Assembly: GCA_937920495.1 (NCBI GenBank)
Contig: CALEUQ010000084.1
Location: forward strand, 1-36,613
Length of the DNA stretch: 36,613 nt
Source: an uncultured bacterium
GTDB lineage: Bacteria; Spirochaetota; UBA4802; UB4802
Direction of reading: 5' to 3'
Positions within the stretch are counted from its first letter, which is position 1, and every line of letters begins with the position of its first letter. Below, piece by piece: positions 7,822 to 16,982 of this stretch. The translations under genes and the position numbers were made by a program. The notes under the pieces were generated by a model. That model ran no database searches. It was not told the DNA's origin and saw only the letters and a program-made list of their open reading frames with translations.

Positions 7822-8376
7822 CTATATAGAATAGAATATATTATCTGTATGTATTTTTCTTACAGCGCGAATTTCATATAATGACATGAGCATATCAAGT
7901 GCTTTATCAGGAGGTATATGCAGGAAAGATGCGATATCTTCCGGTGTTGCCTGCTTATTGATTACACAGTACTCAATGATATCATTTTCTACATCCAAAA
8001 TAGATCCCAGCGCATGACATCCATTTTTACATAATCTATCGGTCATAACAATATACCGTTTATGTTCCCCGACCATTCCAATAACCTGATGAATAATGTA
8101 TTCCACATTATCTGTTATATTAGATAGCTTGATATAAAATGGGATAGCATTTGTGTGCGATAGATCCAGTAAAGGGACAATGCACTCATCAACAAATGAC
8201 GCATCAACTGAACGTATGCCATCAAAATCAATAATCACGACTTCATGTTCACAAAGATGTGTGAGTTTTTCCTGAATCTTCTGAAATAATAATTTGCCCA
8301 CATATCGCGTAAACAAATCAGTGCTTTTGCGGGTTACAGAAACGGATGTTGCTAATTTTTTAATTTCAACTACCAT
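7822..8376 (-). CDS. STAS-like (DUF4325-type) protein with C-terminal winged-helix-like segment
   Basis: 184 residues from the ATG at 8376; the GGA of TTGGATGA lies about eight bases upstream and the preceding gene's stop is four bases away. An earlier in-frame start at 8433 would overlap that gene by 53 bases and is less likely. Residues 20-90 match the DUF4325 STAS-like pattern: RYVGKLLFQKI, VVIIDFDGIRSVDASFVDE. The C-terminus (about 145-180: ATPEDIASFLHIPPDKALDML) looks like a small winged helix. DUF4325 proteins are commonly encoded beside GHKL ATPases, as here. The usual STAS phospho-serine position is replaced by Ala-Ser (VDAS), so phosphorylation control is uncertain. It is probably the partner of the upstream ATPase. 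Confidence 0.7.
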   Translation of the reverse strand: MVVEIKKLATSVSVTRKSTDLFTRYVGKLLFQKIQEKLTHLCEHEVVIIDFDGIRSVDASFVDECIVPLLDLSHTNAIPFYIKLSNITDNVEYIIHQVIGMVGEHKRYIVMTDRLCKNGCHALGSILDVENDIIEYCVINKQATPEDIASFLHIPPDKALDMLMSLYEIRAVRKIHTDNIFYSI

Positions 8377-8380
8377 TATT

Positions 8381-9262
8381 TCATCCAATAAGTGTGATTG
8401 AAAATTGCGTACCAGGAAAATGAGGACAATCATCTTTCAGAAAAATATAACTCCCTTTTGCCACACGCCGGTGATACAATACGCTTATATACGCATTTTC
8501 TGAACGTAGAAAAATAGATCCTTTCAGCTGTTCCATAATTGCATTAACCTGACACAAACCATATCCATATCTGCGTTTACTGGAAAGTGGTGTGGTTAAC
8601 ACGGATTCCAGCAGCTTTGCATTTGACATTGTTGTAATCTCTGGCATATTTTCAAACGAGCCCGGTATTCCAATACCTGAATCTACGATAGCTATGCGGA
8701 ATATTCGCTCATTTAAATACATATAACTCTGTATCGCAATAAACCCTGAATCCAGGCTGTGTTCAAAAATATTCTGGCATATCTCTGAAATGACAGTAAC
8801 AAGGTAATCCACCATGGTCATGGTAAACCAGTGTTTTAAAATGATAAGAGCACGTTTCCTGAAAGTGGCTATAACTTTTGCAATAACCTTAACACTTTCT
8901 TTTTCTTTACCGGGTATCTCTATGACTTCAAGCAATCTGGAAGAGAGTTGACTTCGTTGCAGTTGTTTTTGCTTCTCCAGTGTTTGTTCACAAGCAAATA
9001 TATTATGTTTAAAGAAGTCCATTCTGACAGCATACTGCAATATGTGTGCTGGTAGATGGTGCAAAGTTAATTTGTCCCCTGTTACACGCAGGTAATTACG
9101 CCCCATCAGAAGCAAACACACCAACGAATATGGATCAATGAATGATACACGGGATAAATCAAGCCCACCTGCCTTCTGAGTGATAATCTGCTGGTACAGA
9201 GCAATCACCGATTCAAAACTGAAAGGGTCCTTGCATTGATCAGGAATTTGAATTATAGCCAC
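8381..9262 (-). CDS. STAS domain fused to a histidine-kinase-like (GHKL) ATPase
   Basis: 293 residues. An N-terminal STAS fold (about 15-90; LDLSRVSFIDPYSLVCLLL) is joined through a helical linker to an ATPase domain (about 145-293). The ATPase has an N-box (EICQNIFEHS, 160-169), a G1 box (IVDSGIGIPGSF, 192-203), a G2 box (YGYGLCQVN) and a final FPGTQFSITL strand. There is no phosphoacceptor histidine domain, so it resembles anti-sigma or RsbW/RsbT-type serine kinases more than a sensor kinase. In the STAS part the residue after the conserved Asp43 is Pro, where SpoIIAA has its phospho-serine. It is translated just ahead of the STAS-like gene, four bases apart. Two SpoIIE phosphatases nearby are natural opponents, but no sigma factor is visible in the window. 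Confidence 0.8.
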   Translation of the reverse strand: MAIIQIPDQCKDPFSFESVIALYQQIITQKAGGLDLSRVSFIDPYSLVCLLLMGRNYLRVTGDKLTLHHLPAHILQYAVRMDFFKHNIFACEQTLEKQKQLQRSQLSSRLLEVIEIPGKEKESVKVIAKVIATFRKRALIILKHWFTMTMVDYLVTVISEICQNIFEHSLDSGFIAIQSYMYLNERIFRIAIVDSGIGIPGSFENMPEITTMSNAKLLESVLTTPLSSKRRYGYGLCQVNAIMEQLKGSIFLRSENAYISVLYHRRVAKGSYIFLKDDCPHFPGTQFSITLIG

Positions 9263-9440
9263 CGATCATCCTTTAATAACAATTTATGGAAATGATGACA
9301 CACCTATTCCTTTATCTATAATAATCGACATTTTATCATCAATTTTCAATATTTATTCCTGAATGATGCTTGCATGATGTAGTATAATACTATATAGATA
9401 CAATCAAAGCATTTGTAGATACCATGTAATAAAATTGAGA

Positions 9441-10226
9441 ATGAGTATGTTAAGTGATAGTGAGATAGAAATCTTAATTTCCAAACTGCGCAATAAATAC
9501 GATGCATATGCTGCACAATATAGCCCACGCTGGTTTAACAAAGAAGCCTTTGAGGAACGCTTGCAGATTGCACTACGCAATAACATTGATCTGGAAGCAT
9601 TTATTGTAGCTGAAATTGCCCATTTTGAAACACTACGGAAGCGTTATGATGAGAAAAAAAATGAAAGCAGTTTTAGCAAAAAAGTCGACGCACTCATAGA
9701 AGAAATGACTGCAAAAATTAAAAAATATCCAAAGATTGAATTCCATCCAGAGGCTCATTTTGAGATTATGCACATGTACGGGGCATGTAATCTATTGCTT
9801 GAGCTTTATTTTCCAGTCTTATGGATTATCCTTGATGACCACTCCAGGCTTTACGAATTTGAAGAGCAGCTACGATTTTTATGTGACCACAACGCACAAC
9901 GTTTCTCTAAACGAATAGAAGACCACGTTGCCCTGCTAAAAAGACCATCTGTTAAGTATATAGAAATTGAAAAGGATAAGAATCAATACCTGAAAGAATG
10001 TGCATTTCTCCTGCACCAGATACATCAATGGCTATCTAACATATTGCACCATTACGGCAATACTGAATCCATATCATTTTCAAAACTTTACATAAGCCAG
10101 GAAAAACGAAAAAGAATAATAACCCAGTTTCGGCATGATACACCACAATCTGCAATAAACAAAATAAAAAATTACATTGTATCAATTATTGAGGATTTCA
10201 GGCTACAGGCTTTTAAAAAGGACTAA
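9441..10226 (+). CDS. Hypothetical helical protein
   Basis: About 261 residues, function not recognised. It is almost entirely predicted alpha-helix and highly charged, with coiled-coil-like stretches at about 55-95 (EIAHFETLRKRYDEKKNESS) and a Trp/His-rich middle (CAFLLHQIHQWLSNILHHYG). No signal peptide, no membrane segment and no known motif were seen. The start is ambiguous: TTG at 9435, ATG at 9441 and ATG at 9447 are all in frame and none has a strong ribosome-binding site. It diverges from the STAS-ATPase gene and overlaps the convergent receiver-PP2C gene by four bases (CTAA), so it sits inside the signalling block and may belong to it functionally. Confidence 0.65.
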   Translation: MSMLSDSEIEILISKLRNKYDAYAAQYSPRWFNKEAFEERLQIALRNNIDLEAFIVAEIAHFETLRKRYDEKKNESSFSKKVDALIEEMTAKIKKYPKIEFHPEAHFEIMHMYGACNLLLELYFPVLWIILDDHSRLYEFEEQLRFLCDHNAQRFSKRIEDHVALLKRPSVKYIEIEKDKNQYLKECAFLLHQIHQWLSNILHHYGNTESISFSKLYISQEKRKRIITQFRHDTPQSAINKIKNYIVSIIEDFRLQAFKKD

Positions 10227-11803
10227 ACTTTTTTTATACATATAAGCGTAACATCGTCTTCCAGAGGCGCATATCCTGTAAATTCATACATGCTCCCGCA
10301 TATTGAGTGTAACAATTCCACAGGGTTTTCCTGAGCAAAGGTAACTATATTATCTTTCAACCGCTGATCACCATACAGTGTTCTTAAAGCAGGATTCAAA
10401 GATTCAGTCAGCCCATCAGTATATAAAAACAACATATCTCCGCTATCCAGTGTGATTGTACTATCCTGGTAGCTCATGTCATCAAACACACCTAACAAGC
10501 CACCTGTATTAGGTAACTCATCTATAGTACGGGAAGTATACTGATAATAATATAAAGGTGGATGACCGGCGGATGTGTAGAGTATTTTTCCATCAGGATA
10601 TAGACGGCAAATAATTGCTGTTCCAAAGTAATATAATCCCTTTCCATCAATGATCATCTGTTTGTTAACTTTATACAAGACTCGAGCGGGTGATGGTTCA
10701 CGGAAACTGAATGTACGTATAAGTGTCCGCATTGCATTGCCAATATACGATGACGCAATTCCATGCCCGGATACATCACACAGTACAATCTGAAAAACAC
10801 CATCCTCAACATAAAATCCATCAAAAAAATCGCCGGAGATATCTTCTGCTGGCAGGAATGTTGAGGCTATGTCATAGCCTTTAATATTTCTGAGCTTGGG
10901 TAATTGCGCAACCTGTATCTGCCGCACTTTTGATATCTCATCACGATACAACCTATTTTGCTTTTGCACATATTCGTAGATCTCAGTTCTACTTATAATG
11001 ATTTTTATAATCTCTCCTAATAATATAATAATATTTTTTTCATCGGGGCTGTATGGTGCATCGTTCAGAAAAAACGCATACCCATATTGTTGCAATGATA
11101 TGCTGGCAATGTATACTTTGGTATGCGATTCAAAGAAAAATGAGGTTGTTTCAATAGCATCATGAGTAATCACCTTATGGAGCTTGGGAACAAGCGATTG
11201 CCATGATTTATGTGGAATTAACTTCAATACGGTATATTCTCCAGTTTTAATTTTGTTAAAAATAAACAATCCATTAAGCGGGATAATATATTTAATGTGT
11301 AGAAGTAGTGCCACGAGCGTATCCACATCATCAATTTTAATGCACTTTTTAATAAAATCATTGAGCTGTAATAATCTTTTTTTTATGTCTTTCTGATGCG
11401 CCAGTGAATGCTCAAGCCTCCGTTTGATCTCAATCATAAGTGCGCAGCGCCGCAATTTTGAAAACAGTATAAATTTATTAAAAGGCTTTAAGATATAATC
11501 CATCACTCCAATACTGTATGCCCTGATCAGGGTTTGCTCATCGTTTGTAGCAGTCAATATATAGAGAATAATATCTTCGTAATGATTCTGGCTTCTTATC
11601 CATTTACATACATCCAGACCATGTGCATCAGGCAAATGTAAATCTATAATTGCAATATCCGGATTAAATTGTTCTATCACGTCCTGGAATTCTGCAAAAG
11701 AAGTTGTACATTGTACATTATAACCTGCTAACATTGAAGAAAGCATCTTACCTATAAAGGGATCATCATCCAGAACAAGAATTCTTATGGGTTCCACATT
11801 CAT
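10223..11803 (-). CDS. Response regulator with SpoIIE/PP2C phosphatase output (RsbU-like)
   Basis: 526 residues from the ATG at 11803, which has AGGAAG upstream; a TTG at 11818 is less likely. The N-terminal receiver domain (1-125) has D12-D14, phosphoacceptor D54 (IIDLHLPD), T89-type LTAT and K109-type LKPF. A middle domain (about 150-275) has a GAF-like look, and a helical linker leads to the phosphatase (about 300-526). Phosphatase metal motifs are GDFFDGF, CDVSGHG, YTDGLTES and EDDVTL. Phosphorylation of the receiver would switch the phosphatase acting on a STAS-type protein. The nearby STAS-ATPase and STAS-like genes are candidate partners. No kinase is adjacent. Confidence 0.9.
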   Translation of the reverse strand: MNVEPIRILVLDDDPFIGKMLSSMLAGYNVQCTTSFAEFQDVIEQFNPDIAIIDLHLPDAHGLDVCKWIRSQNHYEDIILYILTATNDEQTLIRAYSIGVMDYILKPFNKFILFSKLRRCALMIEIKRRLEHSLAHQKDIKKRLLQLNDFIKKCIKIDDVDTLVALLLHIKYIIPLNGLFIFNKIKTGEYTVLKLIPHKSWQSLVPKLHKVITHDAIETTSFFFESHTKVYIASISLQQYGYAFFLNDAPYSPDEKNIIILLGEIIKIIISRTEIYEYVQKQNRLYRDEISKVRQIQVAQLPKLRNIKGYDIASTFLPAEDISGDFFDGFYVEDGVFQIVLCDVSGHGIASSYIGNAMRTLIRTFSFREPSPARVLYKVNKQMIIDGKGLYYFGTAIICRLYPDGKILYTSAGHPPLYYYQYTSRTIDELPNTGGLLGVFDDMSYQDSTITLDSGDMLFLYTDGLTESLNPALRTLYGDQRLKDNIVTFAQENPVELLHSICGSMYEFTGYAPLEDDVTLICIKKV

Positions 11804-11975
11804 AGCTTCTTCCTGCAATAAAGAGCATTGTATATTGGAAAAACAGTTTTTTCAAGTGTATTTTTTTAAAGTGTTTATTCTCAAGCGTCCTGATACTTCT
11901 TACTTGTGACATGATACCATTGACAAAATAATAAAACTTTTGTTGAAAATTTTTACTGCCTGATATACATATACT

Positions 11976-12004
11976 TGTATGCATGTTTACAATAACATAT
12001 TATA
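11976..12004 (+). promoter_or_regulatory. Sigma-70-type promoter candidate for the SPFH/ABC-F operon
   Basis: TTGTAT (11976-11981) and TATTAT (11999-12004) are separated by 17 bases, placing a start site near 12011, about 45 bases before the ATG at 12055. The -10 box matches five of six consensus bases; the -35 matches TTG plus one. In AT-rich DNA such matches arise by chance, so this is a moderate call based on position and spacing. Confidence 0.45.
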
Positions 12005-12054
12005 CCATGTAACATCACATATTCTGTATATAGTATCACTGCGGAGGTAACACT

Positions 12055-12534
12055 ATGGTGTATGTGTACAGTATCATTATAATTATAATCTTAATTCTTT
12101 TAAAGAGGATGATAAAGATTGTGCCTCATGATTCTATCTGCATTATTGAAAAACAGCTCAAATACCATAAAACATTACCACCTGGCTTCCATATTATAAG
12201 CCCATTTGTTTCTGCTCGCACTGTTCCTGTTGAAAAAAGGGAAGGAGTGCCAGTATCACAGGAAATTCGTTTTGGCGATAGTTCCCTGCATACACTTACA
12301 GTCAGGACAACATTTTTATTATGGGATCCATACACACCTTTTTTTACCTTTGATAAATTAGATCAGGAGATGAGTAACAAAGCAATGCAGGAGCTGTCAA
12401 AGCTTGCCGCTGGCTACACTAAAGCTGATTTTGATAAAAATTTTGATACAGTAAAACAAAAATGTCTTGAATCATTAAACCAGTTTGGGAAAGAGTACGG
12501 TATTGAATTCACCGGAATAGATATTTCAGAATGA
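12055..12534 (+). CDS. Short SPFH/Band-7 (stomatin-like) membrane protein
   Basis: 159 residues with an N-terminal membrane helix (about 2-18), then a Band-7 region: VPHDSICIIEKQLKYHKTLP, LPPGFHIISPFV, VEKREGVPVSQE, LTVRTTFLLWDP. SPFH proteins oligomerise at the inner membrane and scaffold proteases or other partners. Full-length relatives run about 250-400 residues with a coiled coil after the Band-7 fold; this one stops soon after the fold, so it is a minimal form. GGAGG at 12043-12047 gives a strong ribosome-binding site. The stop overlaps the ABC-F start as ATGA, so the two are coupled. I know of no established SPFH/ABC-F partnership. Confidence 0.75.
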   Translation: MVYVYSIIIIIILILLKRMIKIVPHDSICIIEKQLKYHKTLPPGFHIISPFVSARTVPVEKREGVPVSQEIRFGDSSLHTLTVRTTFLLWDPYTPFFTFDKLDQEMSNKAMQELSKLAAGYTKADFDKNFDTVKQKCLESLNQFGKEYGIEFTGIDISE

Positions 12535-14372
12535 TTGCAGTTCAAAATGTAGCTAAACGATTTGGCAACACTCTCCTTTTTGAAGATGTTACCTTTACAA
12601 TAGGCAATAGGGAAAAGGTTGGGCTTGTTGGCCGCAATGGACTGGGAAAAACAACCTTGCTCAAGATCATTGCCGGAATAGAACAGCCCGATGAAGGCAC
12701 TGTGGCTATACCCCGCCATTATACCATTGGGTATATGTCCCAGCAGCTTCATTTTACAAAACCAGTAGTCCGCGATGAAGCCTTATCACTTTTACCGGAA
12801 TCCGAACAGCATGAATACTGGCGCGCTGAAAAAATACTATCGGGCCTGGGATTTGACACAAGTGACATGAAAAAAAGGGTGGATGAGCTTTCAGGTGGAT
12901 TCCAGGTGCGCCTGCAGCTGGCAAAAACACTGATACTCAACCCCGACATGCTGCTTTTGGATGAGCCAACAAACTACCTTGATATTACATCTATCCGCTG
13001 GTTAGCCCGCTTTTTACAGAACTGGTCGGGAGAACTTCTTTTCATCACCCATGACAGGAGTTTCATGGACTCTATTGTCACTCACACGCTGGGAATTCAT
13101 CGTAATAGAATAAAAAAGATAAAGGGAAATACACAGCAATTCTATGAACAAATAGCGCTCGAAGAAGAAATATATGAAAAAACCCGCATCAATGATGAGC
13201 GCAGGAAAAAAGAAATTGAAGAATTTATTTCACGATTCAGGGCAAAAGCACGGCTGGCTAACCTGGTGCAATCACGAATCAAGACTATAGAAAAGATGCA
13301 GAAAAGAGAAAAGCTTGTACCGTTAAAAAATCTGGATTTTGAATTCAGGTACAAGCCAATAACAGCAAAATATATTCTTCAGGTTGATGCCATCTCGTTT
13401 GGGTATGACAACAAATCTCTTATTCACAATCTTTCGTTTTCTGTTGCTGCCGGTGACAGAATCTGCATAATAGGACCAAATGGCAAAGGCAAAACTACAC
13501 TGTGCAAACTGCTTTCTGGCAACCTGCAACCACAATCAGGAACTATCTCCAGGGCGTTAGGCGTTGAGATAGGATATTTTGAGCAAACAAATATTGCAAC
13601 ATTAAACCCCAATGCCACCATCGAAGATGAGATTGCGTATAGCGACCCTGATAACAACAAACAGCGTGCACGCAATATCTGCGGCTCACTTCTGTTTGAA
13701 GGTGATGACGCGTTAAAGCCCGTAGGTGTTCTTTCTGGTGGCGAAAAGAGCCGAGTGCTATTGGGCAAAATTCTGGTTAAGCCAATAAATCTTCTTATTC
13801 TGGATGAGCCTTCCAATCACCTGGACATGGAAGCCTGTGATGCTTTGCTGTCAGCTATTGACAGCTTTGAAGGCGCAGTGATACTGGTTACGCATAATGA
13901 ACTATTCCTTAGAGCTATCGCACAGCGATTGATAATTTTTCAAAATAATACCATAAGCATCTTTGAAGGTGATTACGAACGCTTTCTGGAAAAAGTGGGA
14001 TGGAGTGGCGAATCAGACCTTTCTAAAACAGGGTATGACGAGCAGTCTGAAACCAGGATCAACAAAAAAGAATTACGAAGGATCAGGTCACAGCTACTGC
14101 AGGAAAAGCAGACTGTATGCAGACCACTACAGGAACGGATTGAGCACATTGAGAATGAAATAATGCATTACGATAACCTGCTGAAACAATATCATGATGA
14201 AATTATCAGTGCGTCACAATTGCAAAAAAGCAGTGAAATTCAGCGTTTGTCCATTGAAATTAATAAACTGGAAAAAAAATTGCACAGCCTGTATGATGAG
14301 CTTGAAGAGCTTATTGAACTGCATGAAGAAAAAAACCGCCACTATGACAGATTAATCCAGGAATATGCATAA
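12531..14372 (+). CDS. ABC-F family ATPase (Uup/YdiF-type)
   Basis: 613 residues with two ABC ATPase domains and no membrane domain, as in translation-factor ABC-F proteins. Domain 1: Walker A GRNGLGKTT (34-42), signature LSGGFQVRL (120-128), Walker B LLLDEPTNYLD (141-151). A Glu/Arg-rich inter-domain linker (about 205-275) follows. Domain 2: Walker A GPNGKGKTT (315-323), signature LSGGEKSRV (401-409), Walker B LLILDEPSNHLD (421-432). The C-terminal segment (about 520-613) is a coiled coil of the Uup kind. ABC-F proteins bind the ribosomal E site and relieve stalling, or give ribosome-targeting antibiotic resistance. The exact subfamily cannot be fixed by eye. It is translated from an ATGA overlap with the SPFH gene. 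Confidence 0.92.
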   Translation: MIAVQNVAKRFGNTLLFEDVTFTIGNREKVGLVGRNGLGKTTLLKIIAGIEQPDEGTVAIPRHYTIGYMSQQLHFTKPVVRDEALSLLPESEQHEYWRAEKILSGLGFDTSDMKKRVDELSGGFQVRLQLAKTLILNPDMLLLDEPTNYLDITSIRWLARFLQNWSGELLFITHDRSFMDSIVTHTLGIHRNRIKKIKGNTQQFYEQIALEEEIYEKTRINDERRKKEIEEFISRFRAKARLANLVQSRIKTIEKMQKREKLVPLKNLDFEFRYKPITAKYILQVDAISFGYDNKSLIHNLSFSVAAGDRICIIGPNGKGKTTLCKLLSGNLQPQSGTISRALGVEIGYFEQTNIATLNPNATIEDEIAYSDPDNNKQRARNICGSLLFEGDDALKPVGVLSGGEKSRVLLGKILVKPINLLILDEPSNHLDMEACDALLSAIDSFEGAVILVTHNELFLRAIAQRLIIFQNNTISIFEGDYERFLEKVGWSGESDLSKTGYDEQSETRINKKELRRIRSQLLQEKQTVCRPLQERIEHIENEIMHYDNLLKQYHDEIISASQLQKSSEIQRLSIEINKLEKKLHSLYDELEELIELHEEKNRHYDRLIQEYA

Positions 14373-14448
14373 CACCATAAATGACGCGTACCAATAATTT
14401 TTAAAAGCATGTATACCCAGACAGAGTGCAGGATTAGTAATCTTTTTA

Positions 14449-14838
14449 TTATTGATTTTTGTTTTTTATACTCTTCACTGCATTCTCGATCACATTGCGC
14501 AGTTCATCAGGAGTGAATGGCTTTGGAATATAATCAAATGCTCCGGATTTGAGTGCCTGACGCGCTGTTTCAACAGTTGCATAACCTGTAAATATAATTA
14601 CAATAGTATCGGGATAGCGCTTTTTTATTTCCTCTAAAAGTTGCATGCCATCCATCCCCGGCATCATAAGATCAGTAACAACTATATCATATTTCTTTTT
14701 TTCCAGATTGTCCAGTGCAGTGTGCCCTGAATACGCGGTGTCAATCTCAAAATCCAGTTTCTGTAACACCCTTAGACAGCTTTTTAGTACTATATCTTCA
14801 TCATCTACTATCAGGATTCTTGCAAGTATATCTTTCAT
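14449..14838 (-). CDS. Receiver-only response regulator (CheY-like) paired with the Cache kinase
   Basis: 129 residues from the ATG at 14838, with AAGG eight bases upstream; a GTG at 14847 is in frame but too close to that site. It is a single receiver domain: acidic D12-D13, phosphoacceptor D56 (VVTDLMMPGMDG), the Thr of IFTGYA and the Lys of YIPKPF. The FTGYATVETARQALKSGAFDYI wording is that of NtrC-class receivers, yet there is no AAA+ or DNA-binding output. It follows the histidine kinase gene by 12 bases, so it is the probable phosphotransfer partner. Output must be by protein contact; the lone Fis-type protein at 5878 is a speculative partner. Confidence 0.9.
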   Translation of the reverse strand: MKDILARILIVDDEDIVLKSCLRVLQKLDFEIDTAYSGHTALDNLEKKKYDIVVTDLMMPGMDGMQLLEEIKKRYPDTIVIIFTGYATVETARQALKSGAFDYIPKPFTPDELRNVIENAVKSIKNKNQ

Positions 14839-14850
14839 GTCGTACACCTT

Positions 14851-16800
14851 TCATGCTTTTTGAAATACTGCATATTCTTCCATATTTTTGGAGAGTGGAA
14901 ACGTAATGGTAAAAATAGTGCCCTTGCCTATCTCACTTTGCACATCGATGCTACCATGGTATCGCTTGATAATACCATAGGTTACTGCCAGACCAAGACC
15001 AGTACCCTTTCCCTGCTCCTTTGTGGTAAAGAATGGATCAAAAATTTTATCCAGATGGTCATCTTTGATACCTGTACCAGTATCCGAGACAATAATGGTT
15101 ATACTGTCGTTGTTGAAATTATACCGTGTTTTCACCGTCAGCGTGCCTCCCTGTGGCATGGCATCTGCTGCATTCATAGCTAAGTTATTAATTACCGACT
15201 TAAACTGATTTTCATCTATATACATATCCGGCACATCAGGATCCAGCTCTTTATTAATAACAATGTTATGGAAATTAACATGCTTCTCTAGTATCAGCAG
15301 AACTTCATTTATAAGGCTATTAATGTTAGTCCGCTTGATGTCAGGTTTTGTTGAACGGGCAAAATCTAAAATATTGCGTACAATATCCCTGCATCGTAGT
15401 GTTTCCTTTATAATAACTCGCAGGTCCTCTTCAAAATCGGTATCTTTCAAATCTTCCAGTAGAAGGGAACTGTAGGTAAGAATGGCTGTAAGGGGATTAT
15501 TTATTTCATGTGCAATTCCTGATGCCAGCCTGCCAAGAGATGCCAATTTCTCAGATTGCAATATCTGGTTTTGAGTCTGCTCTTTTAGCTTTCTGTCTCT
15601 TTCTTTTATTGCATCAATCATCTGGTTAAATGTATAACACAAATACCCTATTTCATCTTCACTTTCAATCTCAATGTGTGCGTCATAGTTACCATTAATG
15701 ACCGATTCAGATGCTTGTACCAGCGTCCGTACTGGCTGTATAATAATATTCAAAAGATATAACGAAATCCCCACCGCAACTATTGCAATTAAGATAGTAA
15801 TCACAGCAAAACTAACGGTTGAACTTGTCTTAATCTCATCAAATTTTTTTTCTAAGATCCCAACATAAAGAATACCAATGGGCTTATTGTTAACATTTAA
15901 CAGTGGCTTATACGCTGATATATACCAGTTATTAACTACAAAGGCCTTGTCCCACCATACCTTTCCCTGTAATATGACTTTATTGTATACTTCTTCTGAA
16001 AGCAAAGTACCAATTGCTCTGCTGCCATCAGGTTTTTTTACATTGGTGCACACTCTGACATCATCCAGGAATATTGTTGAAGTACCAACATCCAGTCCTC
16101 CAATCTTTTCATCTTTGAATACCAGCTCTTTTATCTGATCTACTATTCCGTTATAATTGTTTAAAATCCTTACACCATAGATAATACCTATAAAATTATT
16201 GTTATAAAAGATTGGAATGGTAGAGCGTATAGCCAGGGCATCAACAAGTTTTGTGCGTTGAACCTTCCTTGATTTGGGAGTTGGTACAATATCAATAATT
16301 ACTTTTTTTGCAATTACTTCCCCTTCGCGCTGTAGATGTGTATGGCTGACAATATCTGTTCCTTCACACGATGTTTTAGTTTTTAATACATACGAAATAT
16401 GATTATCATCTGATACATCATCACCAAATGAGTAATTATTTGCACGAGCTATGACCCGGCCTTTTGCATCAGTAATATTGACGATATCAATCCCTAACTC
16501 TTTTTGTACTTCTTTGCATTTATTAATTAATACCTGTCGGTTATTCTGCACTATTGCCAATTGAATATATTCTAACAGCGCAATATGCTTCAGCATCTTG
16601 CTTTTCAGTGCAATCCGGCTGGTATAAATGAAATCAGCAGTATCTAAATCTTTCAATACTGTATCAAAAGCCTGACCAACAACATGCTTTTCAATCGTAC
16701 GTATGCCAACAAAGGTTGCCGCAATCCCTGATAAAAGCACAATGGAAAGCATGCTTATGAATAATTTAAACCGTATTTGTGAAGCCAATCGCTTTCTCAT
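14851..16800 (-). CDS. Membrane sensor histidine kinase: Cache, HAMP, HisKA, HATPase
   Basis: 649 residues. Transmembrane helix 1 is at about 13-33 and helix 2 at about 329-352, bracketing a roughly 290-residue extracytoplasmic double-Cache-type domain. That domain carries [20 protein letters not shown], the membrane-proximal Cache signature, and an [12 protein letters not shown] segment. HAMP is at about 353-405. The dimerisation domain has the phosphoacceptor H431 in [10 protein letters not shown]. The ATPase has [11 protein letters not shown] (N), VSDTGTGI (G1), [15 protein letters not shown] (F and G2). The Cache domain suggests sensing of a small organic ligand. It is followed by a receiver-only regulator 12 bases downstream, together forming a two-gene operon. 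Confidence 0.93.
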   Translation of the reverse strand: MRKRLASQIRFKLFISMLSIVLLSGIAATFVGIRTIEKHVVGQAFDTVLKDLDTADFIYTSRIALKSKMLKHIALLEYIQLAIVQNNRQVLINKCKEVQKELGIDIVNITDAKGRVIARANNYSFGDDVSDDNHISYVLKTKTSCEGTDIVSHTHLQREGEVIAKKVIIDIVPTPKSRKVQRTKLVDALAIRSTIPIFYNNNFIGIIYGVRILNNYNGIVDQIKELVFKDEKIGGLDVGTSTIFLDDVRVCTNVKKPDGSRAIGTLLSEEVYNKVILQGKVWWDKAFVVNNWYISAYKPLLNVNNKPIGILYVGILEKKFDEIKTSSTVSFAVITILIAIVAVGISLYLLNIIIQPVRTLVQASESVINGNYDAHIEIESEDEIGYLCYTFNQMIDAIKERDRKLKEQTQNQILQSEKLASLGRLASGIAHEINNPLTAILTYSSLLLEDLKDTDFEEDLRVIIKETLRCRDIVRNILDFARSTKPDIKRTNINSLINEVLLILEKHVNFHNIVINKELDPDVPDMYIDENQFKSVINNLAMNAADAMPQGGTLTVKTRYNFNNDSITIIVSDTGTGIKDDHLDKIFDPFFTTKEQGKGTGLGLAVTYGIIKRYHGSIDVQSEIGKGTIFTITFPLSKNMEEYAVFQKA

Positions 16801-16893
16801 ATTGCACTGCCATCTACTGTTTAATTTTGTCTAATATAATAAACTATATTACATAGAGTTGCAACCCTTTTTATGAGTCCACATACTAAAATA

Positions 16894-16934
16894 GAAAAAG
16901 AGCCGGAATATCAGAATCCTAACATCCCGGCTTT
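16894..16934 (-). terminator. Rho-independent terminator of the hydrogenase operon
   Basis: Read on the minus strand, AGCCGG pairs with CCGGCT (16901-16906 with 16927-16932, extended by a G-T and an A-T pair) around a 20-base loop. The stem is followed directly by CTCTTTTTC. It lies about 50 bases after the last gene of the operon (the receiver gene ending at 16983) and before the convergently positioned promoter region of the Cache kinase. Confidence 0.75.
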
Positions 16935-16982
16935 GCGATTATAAACAGGTTGTTGTGATACTATATGCACATCACGGTAAAC

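Noticed and set aside
11766-11984. Small frame upstream of the receiver-PP2C gene
   Set aside because: It overlaps the real start region in another frame, lacks a ribosome-binding site and resembles no protein.
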